Of a DNA stretch of 7,841 bases, positions 1 to 6,753 are shown piece after piece; the first letter of the stretch is position 1; each line of letters begins with the position of its first letter. Source of the stretch: Opitutus sp. GAS368. Lineage in GTDB: Bacteria > Verrucomicrobiota > Verrucomicrobiae > Opitutales > UBA953. The translations under genes were made by a program, and so were the position numbers. The notes under the pieces were generated by a model. It searched no databases. It was not told where the DNA came from and saw nothing but the letters and a program-made list of their open reading frames with translations. The stretch spans positions 1 to 7,841 of the forward strand of contig CALQQQ010000048.1 of assembly GCA_943332745.1 (NCBI GenBank), in the 5' to 3' direction.

Positions 1-1635
1 AAGACGACCGTTCAGCTTGAGGTAATGCTTTAGGAGCACCGGCACGGCCTTGGCGTCCGGCTCGAGGTCGCTGACTAAGCTCGACACGTGCTCGAGATCG
101 AAGGCGCAACGCTGCAGGACGTCGAGGTCGGCGTCGTGCAGGCTCATCGAACGCGGCGGATTCTTCGCCCTCACCAGCGGCAGAAGGTCGTCGGCCGAAC
201 GGTTGTTCTTCAGATAGGAAAGGATGAGTTCCTTCGAGGCCTGGCCGTACTCGGGGTTGATGCTCACGGGACCGAACAGCAGGTGATACTTTGGGAAACG
301 GACGACGTAGCGGCCGATACCTCGCCAGAGGAGCGGCAGGCTGGTGGGCTTCCTTTGATACTCCTTCCGGATAAACGATCGGCCCATCTCAAGCGCGGGA
401 TCCATGCGGCGGAAGAAGTCGCCCTTGAATTCAAAGAGCGTCGAGGTGTAGAGCCCATGCTTGCCCTGCAGCGGCAGGATGCGGTCGGTCGGTCCGAGGC
501 GATAGCCTCCGACGATCGCCGAAGCTTTGTCGTCCCAAAGCACAACTTGATCATACCATGCGTCGAAAGCATCGAGGTCGCAGTCGAGACCAGTACCCTC
601 CGAGACCGAACGGAAGGTCGTCTCACGCAGGCGGCCGATCTCGCGCAGGGTGTGCGGCAGATCTTTGCCCAAGAAGCGGTAGACCTTGAAGTCGCCGCTG
701 GTCAGCAGCAGGTCTTCTGGAGGCAGGCTTTGCAGCTCGGCACGTAAAAGAAGCGGATTCACCGGCGCGATGATCGAAGCCTGCGGGGCCGCGGGCTTGG
801 CGGCCGCGACCTTCTCGCGATCACTGCGACTAGAGAGCAGCTCGCAACGCAGGCGAAGGAAACTCGTGGCTTCCTCGTCCTCTGGATGATCCGCCAACTG
901 GGCCGGCGTCACGGGATTGGCCGTGCGGAGACGGATGACCTTACCGTGGTGATGCAAGAACTCGCGTAGGAGGAGCATCGTCCGGACCTTCGGGTGAATA
1001 AGGCCGAGCGATTGAAAGAGCCCGGAGTTCCGGCCCTCGATTCGCATAGGAAGAATCGAAGCACCGACCTTACGGGCCATGCGCACTACCTGCGGGGACC
1101 AAACGGGGTCGTCCACGCGACGAGACTTCAGGCGGAGACTGGAAACCTCGCCAGAAGGGAAAGTCATAATGCAGCCACCCGCACGCAGATGTGCAAGGAT
1201 ACGGCGGGTGCCCGTGATATTGCCTGGATCCGCCGCATCCGGGCTAAAGGGATTGACCTCGATCAACCAAGGACGGATGCCCGGAATCTGACTGAGCCAA
1301 CGATTACCCACGACCAAGGCATCCGGTCGGGCCCGCAAGAGGAAATCCATTGCCACCAAGCCGTCGGCCAGACCGTGCGGATGATTTGCGACCACGACGA
1401 GTGGCCCCGTCCGCGGAATGCGCGCGAGGCATTGATCGCTCCAAGTATTGCACAGTCCCGCCTGCTCCATCGCGGAGGTGAAGAAATCTGGGCGTCCCGC
1501 CACATGGATGCGTTCAAGGAAAGCATCGAAGGCACGGACCTTGAAGAAACGGTCCAACACGGGCTCGGCCCAGGCCAGCGGGCCGAGATTGGCCTTAAGT
1601 TCGTCAGTATTTCTGGGAGCGCGCTGCGGTGACAT
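1..1635 (-). CDS. OlsF-like bifunctional acyltransferase (LPLAT domain plus OlsB-type N-acyltransferase domain), 3' end outside window
   Basis: Amino-acid-containing membrane lipids (ornithine, or possibly glycine lipids) are built by N-acylating an amino acid and then O-acylating the hydroxy fatty acid; OlsF-type proteins do both steps. Read directly: 545 codons without a stop, continuing past the left edge. Residues about 65-245 look like a PlsC/LPLAT domain, with VVVANHPHGLADG at 81-93 (acyltransferase block I, His85 and Asp91), TFPSGE at 158-163 (block III) and PMRIEGRNSGLF at 196-207 (block IV). A linker rich in Ala, Pro and Lys (about 275-290) leads to an OlsB/hemolysin-type GNAT-like domain: LREIGRLRETTFR (330-342), LEMGRSFIRKEYQ (415-427), FGPVSI (454-459) and VPVLLKHYLKLNGRL (531-545). 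The ATG at 1635 is the first possible start because an in-frame TAG lies directly upstream; no Shine-Dalgarno site is obvious. It follows tatD by 60 bp on the same strand. The family and domain order are firm; the amino acid used (ornithine, glycine, lysine) is unknown. Confidence 0.85.
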   Translation of the reverse strand, partial: MSPQRAPRNTDELKANLGPLAWAEPVLDRFFKVRAFDAFLERIHVAGRPDFFTSAMEQAGLCNTWSDQCLARIPRTGPLVVVANHPHGLADGLVAMDFLLRARPDALVVGNRWLSQIPGIRPWLIEVNPFSPDAADPGNITGTRRILAHLRAGGCIMTFPSGEVSSLRLKSRRVDDPVWSPQVVRMARKVGASILPMRIEGRNSGLFQSLGLIHPKVRTMLLLREFLHHHGKVIRLRTANPVTPAQLADHPEDEEATSFLRLRCELLSSRSDREKVAAAKPAAPQASIIAPVNPLLLRAELQSLPPEDLLLTSGDFKVYRFLGKDLPHTLREIGRLRETTFRSVSEGTGLDCDLDAFDAWYDQVVLWDDKASAIVGGYRLGPTDRILPLQGKHGLYTSTLFEFKGDFFRRMDPALEMGRSFIRKEYQRKPTSLPLLWRGIGRYVVRFPKYHLLFGPVSINPEYGQASKELILSYLKNNRSADDLLPLVRAKNPPRSMSLHDADLDVLQRCAFDLEHVSSLVSDLEPDAKAVPVLLKHYLKLNGRL

Positions 1636-1695
1636 CTATGGCAATGATGCCACGGATGTGCGAACAGACAGGGGCAGACCCGTGACAATGTGGTG

Positions 1696-2499
1696 TCAGC
1701 CTGCGGCAAACCCGAAGAATTCGCGGGCATTGCGCGTGGCAACCTCGGCGACCTCATCCGCCGGTAGCCCCAGCAGCTCCGCGGCCTTGGCGCAGATTTC
1801 GGGAAGATAGGCGGGGGTATTTTCCTTACCACGGACGGATTGCGGGGCGAGGTAGGGGGCATCGGTCTCCAGCATCAGCCGGGCGAGGCCCTGTGCCTTG
1901 AGCGCCTGACGGATCTCCTCAGACTTGGCGTAGGTGATGATTCCGGTAAAGGAGGCGCGACCGCCACGTTGGTTGACCTGACGGACCTGCTCCGGGCCTT
2001 CGACGAAGCAATGGAACACTACCTTGCGCCAATCCACGCCACTGGCGTCGATCAGCCGCACACAATCGTCGAACGCATGCCGTGAGTGGATGACCACGGG
2101 GCAACCGAACTGATAGGCCAGCGAAAGCTGGCAACGGAAAGCTTCCTGCTGCCAGCCCTTGATACGTTCAGCTTCGATGGCCTCCGTCGGCAGGCGAAAA
2201 TAATCCAGGCCGATCTCTCCGAGAGCGGCTGGATGTGTGTGGTCGGCAAAATAAGGCGAGATGGCTGCGACCGTCTCCTCCCAGCCTTCTTCGACGTGGC
2301 AGGGATGCAGGCCGACCGTGTGCCGGAAGAAATCAGGCTGCGACGTGGCGAGATCTCGGTAGGCGGACCAGTCCTTGAGGTCCGTGCCGATGGCGACGAC
2401 GCCTTCGACGCCGGCGGCCCGGCATTCCGCCACCCAAGCGGCGAGACGGCCAGCCTTGACGGCGTATTCCGGGTGACAATGGGAGTCCAGCAGGCGCAC
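1696..2499 (-). CDS. tatD: TatD-family metal-dependent hydrolase (putative 3'-5' DNase)
   Basis: TatD-family proteins are cytoplasmic amidohydrolase-fold TIM-barrel metalloenzymes. Characterised members act as 3'-5' exonucleases or in DNA repair and degradation. The 267-residue length is normal for the family. The metal-site motifs are all visible: DSHCH at 5-9 (His7, His9), LGEIGLDYF at 93-101 (Glu95), PVVIHSRHA at 134-142 (His138), VVFHCF at 160-165 (His163) and LETDAPYLAP at 210-219 (Asp213). The C-terminal helix ATRNAREFFGF is also typical. The start codon is GTG; an in-frame TAG lies 15 bp upstream and no ATG precedes the DSHCH motif, so the GTG is well supported. The gene runs divergently from the EVE-domain gene and precedes the acyltransferase gene by 60 bp. 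That pair could share a transcript, but no functional link is evident. The family is certain; whether this member is TatD, YcfH or YjjV-like is not resolved, so the symbol is a family label. Confidence 0.93.
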   Translation of the reverse strand: MRLLDSHCHPEYAVKAGRLAAWVAECRAAGVEGVVAIGTDLKDWSAYRDLATSQPDFFRHTVGLHPCHVEEGWEETVAAISPYFADHTHPAALGEIGLDYFRLPTEAIEAERIKGWQQEAFRCQLSLAYQFGCPVVIHSRHAFDDCVRLIDASGVDWRKVVFHCFVEGPEQVRQVNQRGGRASFTGIITYAKSEEIRQALKAQGLARLMLETDAPYLAPQSVRGKENTPAYLPEICAKAAELLGLPADEVAEVATRNAREFFGFAAG

Positions 2500-2582
2500 G
2501 CGGTGATTAGGCTATCCGGGGAAGAAAGCGCAAGACCACAGCCCTGCCTTGAAAAAGCCGCCCTGCCCTGCACGTTGGCCGG
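2500..2582. promoter_or_regulatory. Divergent intergenic spacer between tatD and the EVE-domain gene
   Basis: This 83-bp spacer lies between two head-to-head genes, so unless one is read through from elsewhere it must hold both promoters and both leaders. I see no convincing sigma70-type pair in either direction. A TTGAAA hexamer on the plus strand at 2549-2554 has no matching -10 box at normal spacing. On the minus strand TTGCGC and TAATCA lie 18 bp apart but match the consensus weakly. No Shine-Dalgarno site stands out before either start codon. The role is inferred from gene orientation, not from motifs. Confidence 0.35.
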
Positions 2583-3044
2583 ATGCACCACTGGCTGATG
2601 AAGTCCGAACCCGACGAGTTCTCCTTCCAGGAGCTCGAACGCAAGGGTAAGGAACCGTGGACCGGCGTACGCAATTATCAGGCGCGTAACTTCATGCGTG
2701 CCGCCAAGGTCGGTGACCTAGTTTTATTCTATCACTCCAACTGCGACGACCCCGGTATCGTCGGCGTAGCCAAGGTGTCCAAAGAAGCTTTCGACGACCC
2801 CACGCAGTTCGAACCCAAGTCGGATTACTACGACGCCAAGTCGACAAAGGATAATCCGCGCTGGAGTTGCATCGAGGTGTCATTCCACCAGGGCTTCAAG
2901 CGACTCGTCAGCCTACCCGACCTCCGCGACTCCGCGGCGCTCAAGGAAATGCTGATCCTGCGCCCAGGTAACCGTCTCTCCGTCACGCCCGTGACCGCCG
3001 CTGAATTCAAGGCGATTGCCGGACTGGGCGGGCTCAGGAAGTAG
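2583..3044 (+). CDS. EVE-domain protein (THYN1-like, putative modified-base-binding protein)
   Basis: EVE domains share the PUA-like fold. Characterised or structurally studied members (for example human THYN1) are thought to recognise modified cytosine in DNA, and some bacterial EVE domains are fused to restriction enzymes. This one stands alone at 153 residues, the usual length of a single-domain bacterial member. Visible hallmarks are WLMKSEP at 4-10, WTGVRNYQARNFMR at 26-39, VGDLVLFYHSN at 43-53, GIVGVAKV at 58-65, NPRW at 91-94, where the family usually has DPRW or similar, and the C-terminal PGNRLSVTPV at 128-137. The ATG at 2583 places the WLMKSEP strand at the very N-terminus, as is normal; the next ATG (residue 6) would cut into it. 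No Shine-Dalgarno site is clear. It is divergent from tatD, and its last 11 bp overlap the end of the convergent MFS gene. No restriction or methylation gene is nearby, so the target base is unknown. Confidence 0.92.
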   Translation: MHHWLMKSEPDEFSFQELERKGKEPWTGVRNYQARNFMRAAKVGDLVLFYHSNCDDPGIVGVAKVSKEAFDDPTQFEPKSDYYDAKSTKDNPRWSCIEVSFHQGFKRLVSLPDLRDSAALKEMLILRPGNRLSVTPVTAAEFKAIAGLGGLRK

Positions 3045-4293
3045 CCTCTTCGGTCGGCAGCCACATCGCCAGGATGGCGGCGGGCAGAAATAGGATCGAA
3101 GCGTAAAGCAGTACCGAGCTGAAATCGGAGGGCTTGGCGAAGATGCCGAAGAACACAGTACCCGCGGCGGCGAAGACGCGGCCGATATTATAGCTGAAGC
3201 CTGCGCCGGTCGTACGGAGCAGGGTCGGGAACAGCGGGGGCAGCGCCATCGTGAAGAGACCGAACACCCCCTGGCAGAAGCCCACGCCGGCATAGAGCGC
3301 ATAGGTCGCGCCGAGGCTCCACGGGAACGCGAAAGTCAACGCCATCAGAATGAAGTAGACACTAAAGAACGCCGCCAAAGCGCGACGGTAACCGAATCGT
3401 TGGGCCGCCCAGCCTGAGGCGAAGTTGCCGACCACCGAAGCCGAGATAACACAAAAGAGCGCAGTGGCGACGACCTCCGCCTTGTCGAGCGAGCGAGCGA
3501 TGACTTCAGGGTGAGAACGGATGAAGGCCTGTTGCCAGAACATGAAGCACCAGTGGCCGGTCAGCGAAATTGCGCAAAGCGTGGAGGCGATGAGCGTCGT
3601 GCGGCGGATGTTGCGTCCAAACAGGCCCATCATCGAGGGAGCCGCCTGCTTGCCCTTCTCGGCCGACCACTCGGCGGTCTCGGGAACCTCCTTACGGATC
3701 CAGAGCGTCACGAACGCCGGCAAGACACCAATCAGGAAGACCCAGCGGGGCTCATAGCCAGGAACCTTCTGGAGCAAGAAGACGCCGGCGATGGCGGCCA
3801 GGATGCCGAAGTTCACGGCGCACTGCAGGACCGCGGCGATCCACGGGCGCCACTTCTTCGGCCAAGTCTCGGAAAGCAGCGAGGCACCGACCGCCCATTC
3901 ACCACCGATACCCAGCGCTGCGAGAAAGCGGAAGATCATCAACTGCCACCAGTTCTCCGCGAAGAACGATAGGCCGGTAAAGAGCGCGTACGTCAGGATC
4001 GTCAGGACGAGTGTACGGCTGCGGCCGAGCCGATCGCCAATGATACCAAAGAAAGCGCCACCCAAGGCCCAACCGAGCAGGAAAGCCGCCTGGATGTACG
4101 AGCCATAACGGCCGACATCAGGGTCGGTGTCTTTGACCATTAGCAGCTCGGCCACGAAGACGGTGGCGACGAGCGTGTAGAGATGTAGGTCGAGTCCGTC
4201 GAAGAACCAGCCTAACCAGGCCGCGAGGCCAGACTTCTTCTGGTGCGAAGAAAGTTCGCTGAGCTTCGTGGCTTCGGCGGGGGTATCGCGCAT
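3034..4293 (-). CDS. MFS transporter, proton-coupled organic-acid/sugar-acid symporter type
   Basis: Major facilitator superfamily permease of the inner membrane, 419 residues with the hydrophobic pattern of about 12 membrane helices. The first helix carries GWFFDGLDLHLYTLV (28-42); the FDGxDxxLY pattern is typical of the aromatic-acid:H+ symporter and sialate (NanT)-like branches, where the acidic residues take part in proton coupling. The motif A loop reads GDRLGRSRT at 86-94. RFLAALGIGGEWAVG at 122-136 is the helix 4 motif, and LFPTLLRTTGAGFSYNIGR at 354-372 is the late motif usual for this branch. A central cytoplasmic loop lies near 205-230. The ATG at 4293 gives a normal N-terminus. The stop codon lies inside the end of the EVE gene (11-bp convergent overlap). 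A GC-rich hairpin sits between this gene and the upstream thuA-like gene, so it may have its own promoter, although none is recognisable. It is a paralogue of the MFS gene at the right edge. The substrate is unknown; sugar acids or other carboxylates are the best guess from the neighbours. Confidence 0.9.
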   Translation of the reverse strand: MRDTPAEATKLSELSSHQKKSGLAAWLGWFFDGLDLHLYTLVATVFVAELLMVKDTDPDVGRYGSYIQAAFLLGWALGGAFFGIIGDRLGRSRTLVLTILTYALFTGLSFFAENWWQLMIFRFLAALGIGGEWAVGASLLSETWPKKWRPWIAAVLQCAVNFGILAAIAGVFLLQKVPGYEPRWVFLIGVLPAFVTLWIRKEVPETAEWSAEKGKQAAPSMMGLFGRNIRRTTLIASTLCAISLTGHWCFMFWQQAFIRSHPEVIARSLDKAEVVATALFCVISASVVGNFASGWAAQRFGYRRALAAFFSVYFILMALTFAFPWSLGATYALYAGVGFCQGVFGLFTMALPPLFPTLLRTTGAGFSYNIGRVFAAAGTVFFGIFAKPSDFSSVLLYASILFLPAAILAMWLPTEEATS

Positions 4294-4327
4294 AGTGAGA
4301 CAGTTGAAACCGCCTAGAAATTAGCAA

Positions 4328-4347
4328 GGCGGGCTTTGCGGCCCGCC
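4328..4347 (-). terminator. GC-rich stem-loop after the thuA-like gene (probable intrinsic terminator)
   Basis: A perfect 7-bp inverted repeat, GGCGGGC and GCCCGCC, flanks a 6-base loop. Read on the minus strand it begins 12 bp after the TAA of the thuA-like gene and is followed by TTGCTAATTT, a T-rich but interrupted tail. The stem is strong but the tail is poor, so termination may be partial. It lies 34 bp before the ATG of the downstream MFS gene, which would fit a reduced level of read-through into that gene. No similar tail is present for plus-strand transcription. Confidence 0.6.
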
Positions 4348-4359
4348 CTGCGTGAGGAC

Positions 4360-5280
4360 TTACTTCTTGGCCTTAGCCTTGGGGGCGGGCGTCGGGGTAT
4401 AGGGCTGATTAGTCATGGCGCCAGGGGCGACCTTGAGGAGGTTCGGGGACATGTCCGGCGCCTTGGCATCGCCGTTGGCCCACTTAAGGCCGCCCACCAG
4501 GATTTGCTGGAAGGTCGGGTTGGTCCACACGTCGTCGCGGTGACCCATAGCGGTATAAAAGACGCGTCCCTTGCCTTCGTATTTAGCCCAGCAATTAGGG
4601 AAAGGCGGGCGCTTGTAGTCGTCCCCATCGAGGGCGGGATCATTGAAGACCGTCAGGACGTGGATCTCGGGCCGGAAATCCTTCAGGGTGTACCATTCTT
4701 CGACGAAGGAGAACGAGTCGCCGACCTTCTCGAAGCCCGGAAAGGTCTTATCGATGACCTTGTTCACGCCAGCCTGCTGCTTGCCATGGCGGATAAATTC
4801 AGCGCCCAGAAAGCAGACATAGGCATCAGCCTTGTCACCGTGGTTGGTGAAACGAGGTAGTTCCTTTTTAGACTCGTTGTCGGTGTGGAAGGTGTCGGCG
4901 GCGGAGTGCGTGCCCACGAACCCCTTGCCGGACTTCACAAAATCAAAGAGGGCCTGCTTGCCGGCCATCGACATCGGCGGGTTCTTATCGTTACCTTCAG
5001 AGCAGAGGTCGCCGGTGGTATAGAACATCACGGTGTCGAACTGGGCGAGGTACGCAGGTGAGAACTTCGAGCCGTCCTTGGAGAAGACGAACTCGATATT
5101 GTTGGCGGCGCCCATCTCGAGGAGCTGCTTCTCGGCGAAGCTGGGCTGCCCCTTCTTATAAGAGATGACGTCGTGCTCGTAACCCGAGGACTTGGTAAAG
5201 AAGAGGACCTTGCGCTTGGGAGCGTCGGCAGCGAATGTGCTGAGCGACAGCAGGCAGAGGAGGAGCGAGCGAAGTATCAT
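4360..5280 (-). CDS. Exported ThuA-domain protein
   Basis: ThuA-domain proteins have a glutamine-amidotransferase-like fold. They were named from the trehalose utilisation locus of rhizobia and are often exported next to sugar dehydrogenases or carbohydrate genes; the reaction is not established for most. Using the ATG at 5280 gives 306 residues. MILRSLLLCLLSLSTFAADA is a good Sec signal peptide, with probable cleavage near Ala17 or Ala18. A longer reading from a TTG at 5328 would add 16 residues before the signal and is less likely. The domain covers about 24-270: KVLFFTKSSGYEHD (24-37), YTTGD (87-91), GKGFVGTHSAADTFH (118-132), GAEFIRHG (159-166), EEWYTL (194-199), and FPNCWAKYEGKGRVFYTAMGH (227-247) followed by W252. 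The tail after 290 is low-complexity (TPTPAPKAKAKK). The gene is 60 bp downstream of the enolase-superfamily gene on the same strand and probably cotranscribed, which implies work on an extracytoplasmic sugar-like compound. The fold is sure; the activity is not. Confidence 0.9.
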   Translation of the reverse strand: MILRSLLLCLLSLSTFAADAPKRKVLFFTKSSGYEHDVISYKKGQPSFAEKQLLEMGAANNIEFVFSKDGSKFSPAYLAQFDTVMFYTTGDLCSEGNDKNPPMSMAGKQALFDFVKSGKGFVGTHSAADTFHTDNESKKELPRFTNHGDKADAYVCFLGAEFIRHGKQQAGVNKVIDKTFPGFEKVGDSFSFVEEWYTLKDFRPEIHVLTVFNDPALDGDDYKRPPFPNCWAKYEGKGRVFYTAMGHRDDVWTNPTFQQILVGGLKWANGDAKAPDMSPNLLKVAPGAMTNQPYTPTPAPKAKAKK

Positions 5281-5340
5281 AGGGGTAGATATCCCCAGAG
5301 ACAAAGCCACCTCACGCTTCGCAGGCAAGCCGATTGGGGC

Positions 5341-6747
5341 TCAGCGAACCGCGGAACGACGCACCGCTGGCAATTCGCGGCTTATTTCCACGAGGCGATA
5401 ACCGAAACCAGGACCTCGTAGACTGGCACCGTCGACCTGGCCGTCACGACGCGAATACAGCGCTGGGTGCACCTTGGCCTCGGCCGCAGAAGCTGCGGGG
5501 TAGAACTGCATGCCGTTAGTCTCCACGCCAGCGATGGTGGGCGCGTGGGCGGCGAGCAGCACGTGCGTCATCTGCGCCATCATGGGATTGGTGAGATCCT
5601 GCACCATGAGCTGCATCCCGTGGGCGCGGGCCCAGCAGAGACTGAGGAGTGCGCCTGTCTGGGTCTTGCAGGTCTTGAGGGCCACGCCGGTCCAGCCGAG
5701 TTCGCGACCAAGGCGGACGATGCGCCAATCATGCGCGCTCTCATCGAGGAAGAGCGGCATGCGCTGGCTCACGGAGTGGACATCGATGCGATGCTCCTCG
5801 AGCTCATACGGGAACGGCTGCTCGACGTAGCTGAGTCGCTTCCAAAGCTCCGGCAATTCGACCTTCACGCGATCGAGGACGCCGTTCACGTAGGCTGGGT
5901 CCATGACCGTGCAATTGAAGTCAGCGGTGAAGAGCTCGACACCGAGCGGCAGACCGATCTCGGCGATACGCTTCAGGCGTTCAAAATCCCAGGGGGCGTC
6001 GTTGCCGCGCAACTTGACCTTCAGAGCCTTCAGGCCATCGGCCTTGATCCATTCGTCGAGCGAGAACGGATAGCCGTCGGCGACCTTGTTCGCGCCGGCT
6101 TCGGCGAGCGTAAGGAAGTCGAGGCCACCGACGAGATGCCAGGCGAGGAGCTTGGTCGTCACCGGTGAGCGAAAATAATCGACCGGGTAGCGACCGGCAA
6201 AGGAGACGCCCTTGGCATCGGCAGCGGGAGTGACGTACGCCGATAGGTCCCGATTCATCCAAGGCGCGCAGTAAGTGGAATACGTCGGTACGCCATGGGC
6301 GACGCCATAGGCGTCATGCAGGGCGAGATCGAAGGGTGAGCAGCAGACCAAGGCCGCCAGCGTCGGGATGGCGACCCCTTCGGGCAGGCCCGCGTTGAAC
6401 TTCTTCAGGATACCCGGCAGCGCTTCCTCGAGGAAATCGTGGCCAACCTCCATCGGATGGCCGCGTATTCCGAAAGCCGCATAGGCCTCGGTCAGCGTAT
6501 CGCAGAAATCCTGCAACGCCTTCGAGCGGACGTCATAGGGGACCGGCGAGGGCCAGACCCACTGGACGCTGAGCGGCGTCTCGCCCCACCCTTCGGCAAC
6601 GGAGCCATCGGCTTTCTCGACCGTGACGCACACGCGAGCGCAGACCACGCTCGTGACCGTCTCATGACCGAATTTAAGCGGAAGTCGCAGGGTGACTGGC
6701 AAAGCGTGCCAACGCACCGCGCGGATCTGGACGTCGCGTAAATTCAT
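5341..6747 (-). CDS. Enolase-superfamily enzyme, mandelate racemase/muconate lactonizing (MLE-type)
   Basis: Members of this superfamily abstract the alpha proton of a carboxylate with Mg2+ stabilising the enolate, giving racemisation, dehydration, cycloisomerisation or epimerisation. With the ATG at 6747 the protein has 468 residues. An N-terminal capping domain (about 5-150) contains GWGETPLS at 53-60, and a TIM barrel follows. Catalytic candidates in order: the KxK lysines in LKVKLRG (Lys243, Lys245); metal ligands Asp276 (FTADFN), Glu309 (YVEQPF) and Asp335 (LFLDES); and a second lysine in ALKTCKT (Lys358, or Lys361 if shifted). KxK with a lysine on the opposite face is the MLE-subgroup pattern, not the His-Asp dyad of mandelate racemase. 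It is about 100 residues longer than typical members, with extra sequence around 155-240. The start could also be an upstream TTG (6753). An AGGA lies 10 bases before the ATG, inside the end of the upstream MFS gene. The 6-bp gap to that gene suggests translational coupling. The reaction and substrate are unknown. Confidence 0.88.
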   Translation of the reverse strand: MNLRDVQIRAVRWHALPVTLRLPLKFGHETVTSVVCARVCVTVEKADGSVAEGWGETPLSVQWVWPSPVPYDVRSKALQDFCDTLTEAYAAFGIRGHPMEVGHDFLEEALPGILKKFNAGLPEGVAIPTLAALVCCSPFDLALHDAYGVAHGVPTYSTYCAPWMNRDLSAYVTPAADAKGVSFAGRYPVDYFRSPVTTKLLAWHLVGGLDFLTLAEAGANKVADGYPFSLDEWIKADGLKALKVKLRGNDAPWDFERLKRIAEIGLPLGVELFTADFNCTVMDPAYVNGVLDRVKVELPELWKRLSYVEQPFPYELEEHRIDVHSVSQRMPLFLDESAHDWRIVRLGRELGWTGVALKTCKTQTGALLSLCWARAHGMQLMVQDLTNPMMAQMTHVLLAAHAPTIAGVETNGMQFYPAASAAEAKVHPALYSRRDGQVDGASLRGPGFGYRLVEISRELPAVRRSAVR

Positions 6748-6753
6748 CAGCAA

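Noticed and set aside
88..747. Plus-strand open frame of 219 codons in the first 750 bases, and another at 994-1632
   Set aside because: Both lie antisense to the acyltransferase frame, whose conserved motifs run throughout 1-1635. Their translations show no recognisable domain and are rich in Arg, Gln and Val, as expected of antisense frames in GC-rich DNA.
1636..1698. Short inverted repeats after tatD (TGACA/TGTCA around the stop codon and TGGCA/TGCCA near 1639-1652) as a terminator
   Set aside because: The stems are only 5 bp, not GC-rich and have no T-tract. They could form by chance and do not support a terminator between tatD and the acyltransferase gene.
1263..1862. Minus-strand open frame of 199 codons spanning the tatD and acyltransferase junction
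   Set aside because: It is out of frame with both real genes, starts inside tatD and crosses the intergenic gap. Its composition is Pro/Arg/Ser-rich without a motif.
2086..2598. Plus-strand open frame of 170 codons ending just inside the EVE gene
   Set aside because: It is antisense to the TatD catalytic motifs and shows no domain of its own; it persists only because of codon bias on the other strand.
5281..5328. N-terminal extension of the ThuA protein from a TTG codon at 5328
   Set aside because: It would place 16 mainly polar residues before a complete Sec signal peptide that begins exactly at the ATG at 5280; the ATG start is better.
5467..6168. Plus-strand open frame of 233 codons opposite the enolase-superfamily gene
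   Set aside because: The minus-strand frame carries the full set of catalytic residues in the expected order; the plus-strand translation shows no recognisable fold.
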